Source: Geothrix sp. PMB-07 (lineage in GTDB: Bacteria > Acidobacteriota > Holophagae > Holophagales > Holophagaceae). From it: a stretch of 64,000 bases of DNA. The translations under genes were made by a program, and so were the position numbers. The notes below the pieces were generated by a model, which was given only the letters and a program-made list of their open reading frames with translations, did no database searches and was not told the DNA's origin. Shown here in pieces: positions 36,505 through 45,802 of this stretch. The DNA is taken from NCBI RefSeq assembly GCF_030758935.1, contig NZ_CP132333.1:3038992-3102991 (forward strand), in the 5' to 3' direction. Numbering within the stretch: position 1 is the stretch's first letter; every line of letters starts with the position of its first letter.

Positions 36505-38259
36505 ATGGCTCAGGATCTGACCCAGCTGGTGCGCGGCGGCAGCTTCATGTTCCACCCCGCGGGTTCACTGCCGCAGTTCATCGCCGAGGAGAACAGCGAA
36601 GACGCCCTGGCCATCGCTGAAGCCGCCCGCGATTTCGTGAATGGCGAGGTGCTCCCCCGCGACGAAGCCATCGACAAGCTCGACCTGGAACTCACCCGCG
36701 AGCTGCTGGCCAAGGTCGGTGACCTCGGCTTCCTGGGCATGGAAATCCCCGAAGCCTATGGTGGCCTGGACCTCGACAAGAAGACCGCCCTGCTGGTACT
36801 GGAAGAAATGGCCAAGCAGGCCAGTTTCTCCACCAGCTACACCGCGCATACCAGCATCGGCACCATGCCCATCGTCTACTTCGGCAACCCTGAGCAGAAG
36901 GCGAAGTACCTGCCCAAGCTGGCCACTGGAGAGTGGTGCGCGGCCTACGCCCTGACCGAAGCGGGCAGCGGCTCCGACGCCCTGGGCGCCAAGGCCACTG
37001 CCGTGCTGCAGGATGGCCACTGGGTGCTGAACGGCACCAAGGCCTGGATCACCAACGCCGGCTTCGCCGATGTCTTCGTGATCTTCGCCAAGATCAACGG
37101 CAGCCACCTCAGCGCCTTCATCGTCGAGAAGACCGACCCCGGCATCAGCACCGGCGCTGAAGAGAAGAAGATGGGCATCAAGGGCAGCTCCACCCGCACC
37201 GTCATCCTGGAGAACTGCCGCATTCCCGAAGACCGCCTCCTGGGCGGCAAGGGCAAGGGCGCTCGCATCGCGCTCGGCATCCTCAACGTGGGCCGCTTCA
37301 AGCTTGGCGCCAGCTCCGTGGGCGCGGGCAAGCGCGTGCTGGACTACACCCTGAAATATGCCGGGGAGCGTACCCAGTTCGGCAAGCCACTGACCGCCTT
37401 CGGCCTCATCCAGCAGAAGCTCGCCAACATGGCCATGCGCATTTTTGTGGGCGAGAGCATGAGCTTCCGCACCATCGGCTACCTGGACGAAGCCCTGGCC
37501 CAGACCAGTTGGGAAAGCGAAACCGGCGGCGCCGACAAGATGAAGGCCATCGACGAGTACGCCGTGGAAGCCTCCATGTCCAAGGTGTGGGGCAGCGAGG
37601 CCCTGTTTGCCACCGCAGACGACGCCGTGCAGACCTTCGGCGGCGCGGGTTTCAGCGCCGAGTACCCGGCCGAAAAGATCTACCGGGATTGCCGCATCAA
37701 CCGCATTTTTGAAGGCACCAACGAGATCAACCGCATGCTCGTGGCGGGCACCTTCCTGAAGCGCTGCGGTGGCACCGACGGCTTGCCCCTGGCTGAAAGC
37801 GTCGGTGGCTCTCAGGAACTGCCCCAGGATGAGCTGCTCCGCACGGTGGCCCTGGCCAAAGCGCGCGCCCTGAAAGTGATCGCCCGCGCCCAGGCCGACC
37901 ACGGGCCGAAAATCCTGGAAAACCAGGAGGCCTCCGCCCATATCAGCAACCTGCTGATCGAGATCTACGCCATGGAATCCGCCGTGGTCCGGGCCCAGAA
38001 ACTGGCCGCGACCAGCCACCGCTGGGCCAGTCTCGCCCGTGATCTGGCCACGGTGTACGCCCAGGAGGCCTGGAACCGGGTGCAAGCCGAGGCCCGGATG
38101 CTGGCCGGCGAACTGGCCGAAGGGGAAGCCCTCGACGCGTTGATGGCCGAGCTTCTGGCCATGCAGGCCCCCGCCCCGGTGCCCATGTCCACCCTGCGCC
38201 AGCGCATTGCCCAGGCCCTCGTGGAACAGGGCGGCTACCCGCTTTCCACAGGAAAGTGA
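36505..38259 (+). CDS. Acyl-CoA dehydrogenase (VLCAD/ACAD9-like), paralogue 1
   Basis: A 584-residue flavoprotein dehydrogenase with an extra C-terminal helical domain as in VLCAD. Signatures: AYALTEAGSGSDA (FAD/substrate loop), WITNAGFADVF, GIKGSSTRTV, ERTQFGKPL and FEGTNEINRM, whose Glu is the catalytic base position in this subfamily. It oxidises fatty acyl-CoAs to enoyl-CoAs. TGGAGG precedes the ATG at 36505; an ATG at 36484 is also possible. A close paralogue lies at 41213 with the same layout. Confidence 0.9.
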   Translation: MAQDLTQLVRGGSFMFHPAGSLPQFIAEENSEDALAIAEAARDFVNGEVLPRDEAIDKLDLELTRELLAKVGDLGFLGMEIPEAYGGLDLDKKTALLVLEEMAKQASFSTSYTAHTSIGTMPIVYFGNPEQKAKYLPKLATGEWCAAYALTEAGSGSDALGAKATAVLQDGHWVLNGTKAWITNAGFADVFVIFAKINGSHLSAFIVEKTDPGISTGAEEKKMGIKGSSTRTVILENCRIPEDRLLGGKGKGARIALGILNVGRFKLGASSVGAGKRVLDYTLKYAGERTQFGKPLTAFGLIQQKLANMAMRIFVGESMSFRTIGYLDEALAQTSWESETGGADKMKAIDEYAVEASMSKVWGSEALFATADDAVQTFGGAGFSAEYPAEKIYRDCRINRIFEGTNEINRMLVAGTFLKRCGGTDGLPLAESVGGSQELPQDELLRTVALAKARALKVIARAQADHGPKILENQEASAHISNLLIEIYAMESAVVRAQKLAATSHRWASLARDLATVYAQEAWNRVQAEARMLAGELAEGEALDALMAELLAMQAPAPVPMSTLRQRIAQALVEQGGYPLSTGK

Positions 38260-38323
38260 CGCCTCTCAGAACTCATGTTGCCGGGCACGATTGACCGATA
38301 CATTTTGGGTGGAGACCCCGCCC

Positions 38324-38845
38324 ATGACCATCCGCCCTCAGCCAACGCAGAACGAGAAGGTTCTGCGTGAAGATGATTTCATCGTTTCCAAGACCGACCT
38401 GAAGGGCTTGATCACCTACGGGAATCGCATATTCATTGAGGTATCGGGCTACTCCGAACAGGAGCTGCTGGGGGCCCCCCACAGCATCCTGCGGCATCCG
38501 GACATGCCCCGCGCCGTCTTCAAGTTGCTCTGGGACACCATCCAGGCCAAACGCGAGATCTGCGCCTACGTGAAGAACCTCGCCAAGGACGGCAGTTTTT
38601 ACTGGGTGTTTGCCAACATTACGCCCTCCTTCGACCGCCACGGCAACCTCATCGGCTACTACTCCGTGCGACGGAAACCCCGGGCCGAGGCCGTCCAGAC
38701 CATGAGCGGCCTCTACCGGGCCATGCTGGATGCAGAGCGCCGGGCGGGTGATGGCCAGGCTGGCATGAAGGCCTCCACCGCGCTCCTCCATCAGACCCTC
38801 GCGCAGAAGGACATGAGCTATGAAGAATTTGTCTTTGGGCTCTAG
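38324..38845 (+). CDS. Aer-like PAS-domain protein
   Basis: A 173-residue soluble protein with one PAS domain of the Aer type: [50 protein letters not shown]. In Aer this domain binds FAD and reports redox state. There is no transmembrane or signalling segment. The next gene, a chemoreceptor without a periplasmic sensor, begins inside it (26-base overlap), so the pair likely acts as a split Aer receptor. Confidence 0.82.
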   Translation: MTIRPQPTQNEKVLREDDFIVSKTDLKGLITYGNRIFIEVSGYSEQELLGAPHSILRHPDMPRAVFKLLWDTIQAKREICAYVKNLAKDGSFYWVFANITPSFDRHGNLIGYYSVRRKPRAEAVQTMSGLYRAMLDAERRAGDGQAGMKASTALLHQTLAQKDMSYEEFVFGL

Positions 38846-40277
38846 GGTCCAGTACCTGGTCGGAACCACCTTCGCGCTGGTGCTGATCTTCGGTGTCATG
38901 GCCGCCGGCAAGGGACCGATGCCGACGGCGGGTTGGGTGGTCTTCGGCCTGGCGACCCTGCTGCTGGGCCTGACCCTCTACACCGTCCATCGCATCCTGA
39001 AGGCCATCGCCAACCTCACCGTGAACCTGAAGGCCGCCGCTGGGGGCGATCTCGACCAGCGCATCACCCGCATCAAGAAAGGCGGCGCCACGGAGGAGTT
39101 GTCCTGGGCCCTCAATGATGTCCTGGACCAGCAGGAGGCCTACTTCCGCGAAGTCTTCTCCGCCTTCGACCACGCCAGCCAGGGCAAGACCTTCCGGCTC
39201 GCCATGGATCAGGGCCTTCACGGCGCCTTCAAGGACGCCATGACCCGGGTGAACGTGTCCGTGGAAAGCCTGGGCAAGGTGCAGCAAATGGCCATCAAGG
39301 AGAAGCTCATCGCCCGCATCACGAACCTCAACTCCGGCAACCTCATCGGGAACCTGAAGTCCATCCAGGAATACCTGATGAACATGACGCAGGAGCTGAG
39401 CATTGTGGGCCAGATCTCCAAGGAGACCGCGCAGGAGGCTGAAGACAGCCGTGCCACCATCGAAAGCCTGGTGACCAACCTCAACCGCGTGGCCGAGATG
39501 ATCGCCCAGACCAACGCCCAGACCACCCTGCTCCACCAGAAGGGCGAGGAGATCAACCAGATCGTCCAGGTGATCACGGATGTCGCTGACCGCACCAACC
39601 TGCTGGCCCTGAACGCCGCCATCGAGGCGGCCCACGCCGGGGAGATCGGCAAGGGCTTCGCCGTGGTGGCCGAAGAGGTACGCACCCTTTCTGAGAACAC
39701 CAAGGACGCGGCAGCCTCCATCGCGGCCACCATCGAATCCTTCGGCGAGGCCACCAGCCGCATGATTCGCGATTCAGAGCAGGTAAAGGAGATTGCCGAA
39801 GGCAGCCGGAGCGCTGTCACGGCCTTCCGGTCCCAAGTGCTGAAATTCGCCGACTCCGCCAAGACCTCCCTCACTCAGGTCAGCAAGGCCCAGGATTTCA
39901 GCTTCGCCTCCCTCGTCAAGGTGGATCACTTCCTCTACAAGCAGAATGGCTACCGCGTGCTGCACCAGGGCGCCAATTCACCCGAGGCCCGCGCCATCCA
40001 GACCACCCACCGGACCTGCCGCCTGGGCACCTGGTACTACGAGGGCCAGGGCGCCGAGATGTTCTATCGCACCCCTTCCTTCAGCCGTCTGGAATCACCC
40101 CACGCCAACGTGCACCAGAGTGTGCAAGAGGCCGTCAACCTGCTCACAACCCATTGGGACCGGGATGAGGCCATCCAGGAACAGATCTTCGACCACTTCG
40201 AAGCCGCAGAGCGGGCCAGTGAAGAGGTGGTTCAGGTCATCGACCGCATGGTCGATGAACGCCACCGGATGATCTGA
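38820..40277 (+). CDS. Methyl-accepting chemoreceptor with C-terminal CZB zinc domain
   Basis: A 485-residue chemoreceptor. Two adjacent transmembrane segments (about 12-29 and 38-57) have almost no periplasmic loop. A HAMP-like region, then the cytoplasmic hairpin with the conserved tip (about 245-280: [31 protein letters not shown]) follow. The C-terminal domain (about 365-440) has [18 protein letters not shown] and HANVHQ, matching the chemoreceptor zinc-binding (CZB) 3-His/1-Cys pattern. It probably receives redox input from the overlapping PAS protein and zinc or oxidant input through CZB. Confidence 0.9.
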   Translation: MKNLSLGSRVQYLVGTTFALVLIFGVMAAGKGPMPTAGWVVFGLATLLLGLTLYTVHRILKAIANLTVNLKAAAGGDLDQRITRIKKGGATEELSWALNDVLDQQEAYFREVFSAFDHASQGKTFRLAMDQGLHGAFKDAMTRVNVSVESLGKVQQMAIKEKLIARITNLNSGNLIGNLKSIQEYLMNMTQELSIVGQISKETAQEAEDSRATIESLVTNLNRVAEMIAQTNAQTTLLHQKGEEINQIVQVITDVADRTNLLALNAAIEAAHAGEIGKGFAVVAEEVRTLSENTKDAAASIAATIESFGEATSRMIRDSEQVKEIAEGSRSAVTAFRSQVLKFADSAKTSLTQVSKAQDFSFASLVKVDHFLYKQNGYRVLHQGANSPEARAIQTTHRTCRLGTWYYEGQGAEMFYRTPSFSRLESPHANVHQSVQEAVNLLTTHWDRDEAIQEQIFDHFEAAERASEEVVQVIDRMVDERHRMI

Positions 40278-40302
40278 TACCAGCCCACCTTCCGTCAAAA
40301 AG

Positions 40303-40355
40303 GATCCACCACGGAGGCACGGAGCACGGAGGCCTCCGTGACTCTGTGGTGGATC
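40303..40355. repeat. Intergenic inverted repeat with nested perfect palindrome
   Basis: GATCCACCAC (40303-40312) pairs with GTGGTGGATC (40346-40355). Inside lies the perfect 16-bp palindrome CACGGAGGCCTCCGTG (40325-40340). It sits between the convergent chemoreceptor and menaquinone methyltransferase genes and resembles the element at 22913-22975 in its CACCA/TGGTG outer arms. It could be a terminator or a dispersed repeat. Confidence 0.7.
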
Positions 40356-40379
40356 TCTATCATTGACGGCGGAGGGGTA

Positions 40380-41075
40380 TCACCGCTTCACCGCCATGTG
40401 CAGGGCGGCGATGCCCCCCGTGAGGTTCGTCCAGCGGACCTCGCGGAAGCCCGCCCCTTCCAGCTCCGTGGCCAGGGCCCGCTGGTGGGGGAAGGTCCGG
40501 ATGCTTTCCGGCAGGTAGGTGTAGGCCGAGGCGTCGCCGCTGATCCAGGCGCCGATCTTCGGAAGCACCCGCAGGCTGTACCAGTCGTAGAGGGCCTTCA
40601 GGCCAGGCACCACCGGCGTGCTGAACTCCAGGATGGTGAGTCGGCCCCCGGGCCGCAGCACCCGCAGGAATTCCGCATAAGCCCGCGCCCGGTTCTCCAC
40701 GTTGCGGATGCCGTAGCAGATCGTGATGCCGTCGAAGCTGGCATCCCGGAAAGGCAGGCACTGGGCATCGGCATCGCTGGAAGCCCAGATCAGCTTGGCG
40801 AACCCCTTCCGTGCGAACTTGGCCGGCCCCAAACGCAGCATGGCGTGGGTGAAATCGGTGCTGACCACCTCGGCGCCCCGCCGGGCCAGGGCCAGGCTGG
40901 AATCCCCCGTGCCCGCCGCCACATCCAGAAAGCGTTTGCCGGGCCCGGCGCCGCTGGCCCGCGCCATGCGCCACCACCACCAGAAATCCACGCCACCGGA
41001 CAGGACATGGTTCAGAACGTCGTACTTCCCGGCGATGGCCGAAAACATCTGCTGCACTTGCCTGCCTTCCGGCAT
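40380..41075 (-). CDS. ubiE: Demethylmenaquinone / ubiquinone C-methyltransferase
   Basis: A 231-residue class I SAM methyltransferase. The SAM motif is FLDVAAGTGDSSLAL, with DFTHAML next. UbiE/MenG signatures include YDVLNHVLSGG near the N-terminus, ITICYGIRNVENR, FSTPVVPGLKALY and LPESIRTFPHQ. In an organism of this sort it likely makes menaquinone; menG would then be the equal name. GGAGG precedes the ATG at 41075, and a longer frame upstream is rejected. Confidence 0.92.
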   Translation of the reverse strand: MPEGRQVQQMFSAIAGKYDVLNHVLSGGVDFWWWWRMARASGAGPGKRFLDVAAGTGDSSLALARRGAEVVSTDFTHAMLRLGPAKFARKGFAKLIWASSDADAQCLPFRDASFDGITICYGIRNVENRARAYAEFLRVLRPGGRLTILEFSTPVVPGLKALYDWYSLRVLPKIGAWISGDASAYTYLPESIRTFPHQRALATELEGAGFREVRWTNLTGGIAALHMAVKR

Positions 41076-41212
41076 CCAACCTCCACGGGAACTTCCATTG
41101 AACCAGAGGAGGCCGCCTACCCGAAGTATCCAGGCCGTTGACCGGAGGTAGAGGCTAGCCAAGGGGCAGCGGGCCTTGCATCGTGAACCCAACCCCAATT
41201 CGGAGGATCGAG

Positions 41213-42997
41213 ATGAACACCACGGCTGCAGAAGCGGTCAAGGGAGGCAGTTTCCTGCTGACCCCCATCGGGGCCCTGCCCCAGTTCACCCCGGAGGAAT
41301 TCGGCGACGAGGCCAAGGAATTCGCCCGGGCCGCCAAGGACTTCATCCAGGGCGAAGTGCTGCCCCAGGATGAGGCCATCGACAAGCTGGACCTGCCTCT
41401 GACGGTGGCGCTCATGAAGAAGGCGGGCGAGCTGGGCCTGCTGGGCCTGGAGATTCCCGAAGCCTACGAGGGCATGGACGTCGACAAGCGCACCGCCATG
41501 CTTGTGCTCGAGGAGATGAGCAAGCAGGGCAGCTTCGCCGTCACCTACAGCGCCAACACGGGCATCGGCACGTTGCCCATCGTCTACTTCGGCACCGAAG
41601 CCCAGAAGCGCACCTACCTGCCCAAGCTGGCCACGGGCGAGTGGCTGGCGGCCTACGCACTGACCGAGGCTGGCAGCGGTTCTGATGCCCTCGGAGCGAA
41701 GGCCACGGCCGTCCTCGATGGCGACCACTGGGTGCTGAACGGCACCAAGATGTGGATCACCAACGCGGGCTTCGCCGATGTCTTCGTGATCTTCGCGAAG
41801 ATCGACGGCCAGCACTTCAGCGCCTTCATCGTCGAAAGGACCGATCCCGGCATCAGCACCGGCGCCGAAGAGAAGAAGCTGGGCATCAAGGGCAGCTCCA
41901 CCCGCACTGTCATCCTCGAAAACTGCCGCATCCCCAAGGACCGGCTGCTGGGCGAGATCGGCAAGGGCCACAAGATCGCCTTCGGCATCCTCAACATCGG
42001 CCGCTTCAAGCTGGGGCTGGGCAGCCAGGGCGGCATGAAGCGCATCCTCGAGTACGCCATCCGCTACACCACCGAGCGGCAGCAGTTCGGCAAAGCCATC
42101 AACAGCTTCGGCATGATCCAGCAGAAGCTGGCGGACATGGCCACCAAGATCTTCGTGCTCGAGTCGCTGAATTTCCGCACCATCGGCTACCTCGACGAGG
42201 CTCTGCACGCCACCAGCTGGGACAGCCCCACCGCCGGTGCCGACAAGATGGCCGCCATCGACGAATACGCCATCGAGTGCAGCATCTCCAAGGTCTGGGG
42301 CAGCGAGGCCCTCTTCTTCGTGGCCGACGAGGCCGTGCAGGCCTATGGCGGCTACGGTTTCAGCGCCGAATACCCCCCCGAGAAGGCCCTGCGGGACTGC
42401 CGCATCAATCGCATCTTCGAGGGCACCAACGAGATCAACCGCCTCCTCATCGCGGGCACCCTGCTGAAGCGCGCCATGAAGGGCGAGCTGCCCCTCATGC
42501 AGTTCGGCCAGCAGGTGGCCAAGGAGATCTCCAACCCGCCCAAGGCCGACGGCTTCACCGGCCCCCTGGCGCGCCTCAAGCACGGCGTGGAGCTGAGCAA
42601 GCGCCAGTGCATGCTGGCGGCGGGACTGGCGGTGCAGGTGCTGGGCCAGAAGCTGGTGGACAACCAGGAGGTCATGGCCCGCATGAGCGACATGCTCATG
42701 GAGATCTACGCCATGGAGAGCGCCGTGGTCCGGGCCGAGCGCATGGTGGAATCCGGCCACCGCTGGGCCCAGATCGCCCGGGACATGACCGAGCTCTTTG
42801 TCAACGAGAGCTGGCACAAGGTTCACGGCAACGCCCGCATGCTCTGCGCCGATGTGGTCGAAGGCGAGGCCCTGCGCCACGCCCTGGCCGGAGTGAAGGC
42901 CTTCGCGGAGTTCCACCCCACCAGCAGCGCCCGCCTGCGGGGCCGCATCGCCAGCGAGCTCATCCAGAAAGGGATCTACCCCATCGAAGTGTTCTGA
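41213..42997 (+). CDS. Acyl-CoA dehydrogenase (VLCAD/ACAD9-like), paralogue 2
   Basis: A 594-residue flavoprotein closely related to the product at 36505, with shared stretches such as AYALTEAGSGSDALGAKAT and EEKKLGIKGSSTRTVILENC. The catalytic-Glu region is FEGTNEINRLL and the VLCAD-type C-terminal domain is complete. CGGAGG precedes the ATG at 41213; a GTG at 41183 is an alternative. A clear hairpin terminator follows. The two paralogues probably differ in chain-length preference, which I cannot read from sequence. Confidence 0.91.
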   Translation: MNTTAAEAVKGGSFLLTPIGALPQFTPEEFGDEAKEFARAAKDFIQGEVLPQDEAIDKLDLPLTVALMKKAGELGLLGLEIPEAYEGMDVDKRTAMLVLEEMSKQGSFAVTYSANTGIGTLPIVYFGTEAQKRTYLPKLATGEWLAAYALTEAGSGSDALGAKATAVLDGDHWVLNGTKMWITNAGFADVFVIFAKIDGQHFSAFIVERTDPGISTGAEEKKLGIKGSSTRTVILENCRIPKDRLLGEIGKGHKIAFGILNIGRFKLGLGSQGGMKRILEYAIRYTTERQQFGKAINSFGMIQQKLADMATKIFVLESLNFRTIGYLDEALHATSWDSPTAGADKMAAIDEYAIECSISKVWGSEALFFVADEAVQAYGGYGFSAEYPPEKALRDCRINRIFEGTNEINRLLIAGTLLKRAMKGELPLMQFGQQVAKEISNPPKADGFTGPLARLKHGVELSKRQCMLAAGLAVQVLGQKLVDNQEVMARMSDMLMEIYAMESAVVRAERMVESGHRWAQIARDMTELFVNESWHKVHGNARMLCADVVEGEALRHALAGVKAFAEFHPTSSARLRGRIASELIQKGIYPIEVF

Positions 42998-43027
42998 ACC
43001 AGGCACCACAGCATCCCTTCAAAGAGA

Positions 43028-43050
43028 AAGGCCCCGATGATCGGGGCCTT
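43028..43050. terminator. Hairpin terminator between convergent genes
   Basis: A perfect 10-bp stem, AAGGCCCCGA with loop TGA, ends in CCTT. It lies 31 bases after the acyl-CoA dehydrogenase stop and 25 bases before the end of the convergent FecR/DUF6600 gene, so it can serve both. The T-tract is short. Confidence 0.8.
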
Positions 43051-43074
43051 CTCATTCCTGTCGCGGTGATTCCT

Positions 43075-45045
43075 TCAGCGCCTGAACTCGTGGCTGAACA
43101 CGGACTTCTTTTCTTCCCTGGGTTTTTCGCGCGCAGGTTCGGGCCTGGGGGCGGGACGGCTCTCCCGGGCCGGTTCCGGCCTGGATTCGGGCCGGGGCGC
43201 GGGGCGGCTTTCGCGGGCCGGTTCGGAACGCGGAGGGTCGGGGCGGCGTTCTTCACGAGGGGCCCGGAAATTGAATTCCGGGGCACGCTCGCGGGGGGCG
43301 GGTTCGGGGCGCGGCGCTTCCGTCGGACGGGGCCGGTCCTCCATGCGTTCCCGGGCAGGAGGCGTGTCCGGGCGCCGATCCTGCATCCGGGGGCGGTCCT
43401 CCGGGCGCTGGATGGGCGGCGCGCCTTCCGGACGGCGCTCGGGCAGAGCCCTGGAGCGGTCGTCGGGCCTCTGAACAGGCTGCGGCGTTTCCAGGCGGCG
43501 ATCATCCGGGCGGCGCACCTCGGGCTGACGGTCCCGGCCCGTCGGCGCGTCGGGCCGTCGGGACTCAATGGGACGCACCTCCTGGCCCCGGGGCGCCTCG
43601 ACTCGCCCGCGTCGATCCTCGAAGGGGATGCGCTGGGAGCCAGGATTGGCCGCTCCGCCGGGGACGATCCGGCTGGGGCTCAGATCGCGCTGGATCACTC
43701 GTCCTGTGCTCATCTGGGCCTGCCGTTCATAGGCCTGCATGCGATCCCGGTTCACATCCCGCCGGAACACGGTTTCCATCTGGCTGGGATTGCGGAATTC
43801 CGCATGGGAAACCATGAGGGGGCTGCGCTGCCAGGGGGTGCCCAGGTCACGGCTGCCGCTGCGCCAGGTGGTGCCGCCGTTGCCGCCGCCGAAGGTGCGC
43901 AGGACGGTCGCATCCGAATAGATGTGTCGGTTCACGTTGATGATGTTGATGTTCGTCACGGCCACCACGTTCCAGGCATAGCCGCCGCCCCAGGCCCCAT
44001 AGCCCCAGTGGCAGGGCGTGTTGTAGTAGCCCAGGGGCGCCCAGCCGTAGTATCCGGGCGTGTGATGCCAGGCCACCCAGGCGGGACTGTAGTAGACGCC
44101 GGGGATCCAGCACCAGCCGATGCCCACACTCCAGTGCCAGCGGCCGTGGTGGTAGGCCACATAGGCCCAGGGCTCGTCGGAAACCCAGGTCATGCCGCCG
44201 GAATAGGGGGCCCAGCGGCCCTGGTAATAGGGGCGCCAATCCTCGGCCACCCCGTTGGGCTGCCACACCCAGCCAAACTCATCGGAATGGACCCAGCGTC
44301 CATGGTTGTCCAGTTCGTCGGCGTAGTAGCGGATTTCGGCGGGCACGCGGTCCCAGCTCTCGCCCCGCTGCACGATGACAGCGCGGTCGCTCCAGCGGTC
44401 GAAGTCGTCGCCGTCGTAGGTGTTGAAGCTGCGCACGCGGTCGAGCCCATCCTGCGGGCTGTAGACCGTCAGCCGCTCTCCGGCGGTGATGCGCGCCTCG
44501 TCGCGCTCATTGCTGAAGGTTACGCGGCCGCTGTGAACCTTCAGGCGCACCACTTTGTCGCGTTCAGCCTCGATGGTGAAACCGCCCTTGTCAAAGCAGG
44601 TGGCCGTGCCGGAAGGCGTGTCCACCCGGAAGCGGGCATCCGACTGGCCGCCCAGCAACACCCGGAGACGGCCGCTGTCGAGGCGGAGCAGCACCTGTTT
44701 CTCGCCCTTCTTGTCCGTGAACAAAGCCGCCACCGTGAACCGGGTGGCACCGGCGAAGGCCACGCGCGTGCCATCCCCCAGTTGCAGAACGCCACGGCCG
44801 CGGCTTTCCACGACATCGCCTTCGGCGATGGGCGTCCCGCGCGTCAGGGTTTCATCCAGATCCCCCTTGCGGATGTGAACCTCGCCTTCCAGGGCCCGCA
44901 CCATGGCGTAGCGTTCAGGCGCCTCGCCCTGGTAGGACTCGTCGGCGTCCGGGGCATCGGCGGGGGGCGCCTGCGGGCCCGCCATCAGAACGGCTGCGGG
45001 TACCAGCAGGGCGGCCAGTCGGGAGTGGGTCAAGGTCGAGATCAT
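43075..45045 (-). CDS. Secreted FecR-domain / DUF6600 protein with Arg/Pro-rich tail
   Basis: A 656-residue exported protein. A signal peptide (about 1-24) is followed by a FecR-like region (about 45-170, with EGDVVESRGRGVLQLGDG and LRLDSGRLRV). A DUF6600 segment rich in Trp and Tyr lies at about 220-350 (HGRWVHSDEFGWVWQP, WRPYYQGRWAPYSGG, GRWHWSVGIGWCWIPG). The last 200 or so residues are Arg/Pro/Glu repeats of the form RPDxRRxE. The function is unknown; the family is abundant in Acidobacteria and Bacteroidetes. GGAGGG precedes the ATG at 45045. The gene is downstream of tatD on the same strand. Confidence 0.8.
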   Translation of the reverse strand: MISTLTHSRLAALLVPAAVLMAGPQAPPADAPDADESYQGEAPERYAMVRALEGEVHIRKGDLDETLTRGTPIAEGDVVESRGRGVLQLGDGTRVAFAGATRFTVAALFTDKKGEKQVLLRLDSGRLRVLLGGQSDARFRVDTPSGTATCFDKGGFTIEAERDKVVRLKVHSGRVTFSNERDEARITAGERLTVYSPQDGLDRVRSFNTYDGDDFDRWSDRAVIVQRGESWDRVPAEIRYYADELDNHGRWVHSDEFGWVWQPNGVAEDWRPYYQGRWAPYSGGMTWVSDEPWAYVAYHHGRWHWSVGIGWCWIPGVYYSPAWVAWHHTPGYYGWAPLGYYNTPCHWGYGAWGGGYAWNVVAVTNINIINVNRHIYSDATVLRTFGGGNGGTTWRSGSRDLGTPWQRSPLMVSHAEFRNPSQMETVFRRDVNRDRMQAYERQAQMSTGRVIQRDLSPSRIVPGGAANPGSQRIPFEDRRGRVEAPRGQEVRPIESRRPDAPTGRDRQPEVRRPDDRRLETPQPVQRPDDRSRALPERRPEGAPPIQRPEDRPRMQDRRPDTPPARERMEDRPRPTEAPRPEPAPRERAPEFNFRAPREERRPDPPRSEPARESRPAPRPESRPEPARESRPAPRPEPAREKPREEKKSVFSHEFRR

Positions 45046-45136
45046 GGGCCCTCCGTGGATGTGGATGCCGTGTCCCAGGGGATCGGTTCCTGAAGGGGAG
45101 ACAGCCAGGGTCGTGCCAACTCGGACTTTACCCGGA

Positions 45137-45802
45137 TCACCCCTGGGGGAAGGGCGCCAGTGCCGTACCGGCCTTGCTGGGATCTCGCCGGATGCCCAGG
45201 GGCGCCAGCCTCGGCAGCAGCGCGATCCAGGGAATGGACCACTGCGCTGGAGAGCCCCGGTCCACGGTACCGGCCACCACTTCCAGGCGGTCAGGAAGGA
45301 AGCGAAGCCGCAGGTCCCGCCCTGCGGGCAAGGGCAGGTGCACGATTTCCGCTGTGGCGGGATGCACCACGGAAAGAAAGCCCTCCCCATCCTCGAGCAC
45401 CCAGAGGAGGCCCCTCAGAAAGGGGCGGAAGTCCTCCGCCGCCCACTGGAGCCCTCCCAGCCCTTGGCTGAGCGGAGAATCCACGGGGAAGCCCCAGTTT
45501 CCAGTCGGCACGGGCAAGGGGATGCCGCCATCCCTCCAGGCCCGGAGGGGGCGCCCAGGCAACCCCGTTTTCAAGCGGATGATGCCTCGGACATCCCGAA
45601 GGGTCAGGGTACCGTCCCCGCTGAGCCTGGCCTCAAGAGGTCCATTGGATCGCTGCACCGCCACGGGCGCATCCGCCTGAGGCCGGTCGCCACTTTGCCA
45701 TTCCAAAGGCGGCAGTCCCTCCCAGGCGAGGCGCGGGCGCCCCTGGGCCGAAAGGGTGGGCGCCAGCAGCGCCGTGCTCAGGAGGAGGGTGCCCAGCCGC
45801 AC
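45137..45802 (-). CDS. Secreted protein of unknown family
   Basis: A 221-residue protein with a clear signal peptide (MRLGTLLLSTALLAPTLSAQ). The rest is beta-rich with many Trp, Pro and Gly and no motif I recognise. The start overlaps the 3' end of tatD by 25 bases, so it is translationally coupled to it and followed by the FecR/DUF6600 gene in the same direction. I have no functional call. Confidence 0.6.
   Translation of the reverse strand: MRLGTLLLSTALLAPTLSAQGRPRLAWEGLPPLEWQSGDRPQADAPVAVQRSNGPLEARLSGDGTLTLRDVRGIIRLKTGLPGRPLRAWRDGGIPLPVPTGNWGFPVDSPLSQGLGGLQWAAEDFRPFLRGLLWVLEDGEGFLSVVHPATAEIVHLPLPAGRDLRLRFLPDRLEVVAGTVDRGSPAQWSIPWIALLPRLAPLGIRRDPSKAGTALAPFPQG

Noticed and set aside
41752-45093. 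1113-codon open frame on the plus strand
   Set aside because: It overlaps the acyl-CoA dehydrogenase and the FecR/DUF6600 gene in other frames; the Gly/Pro/Arg composition follows from their codon usage.
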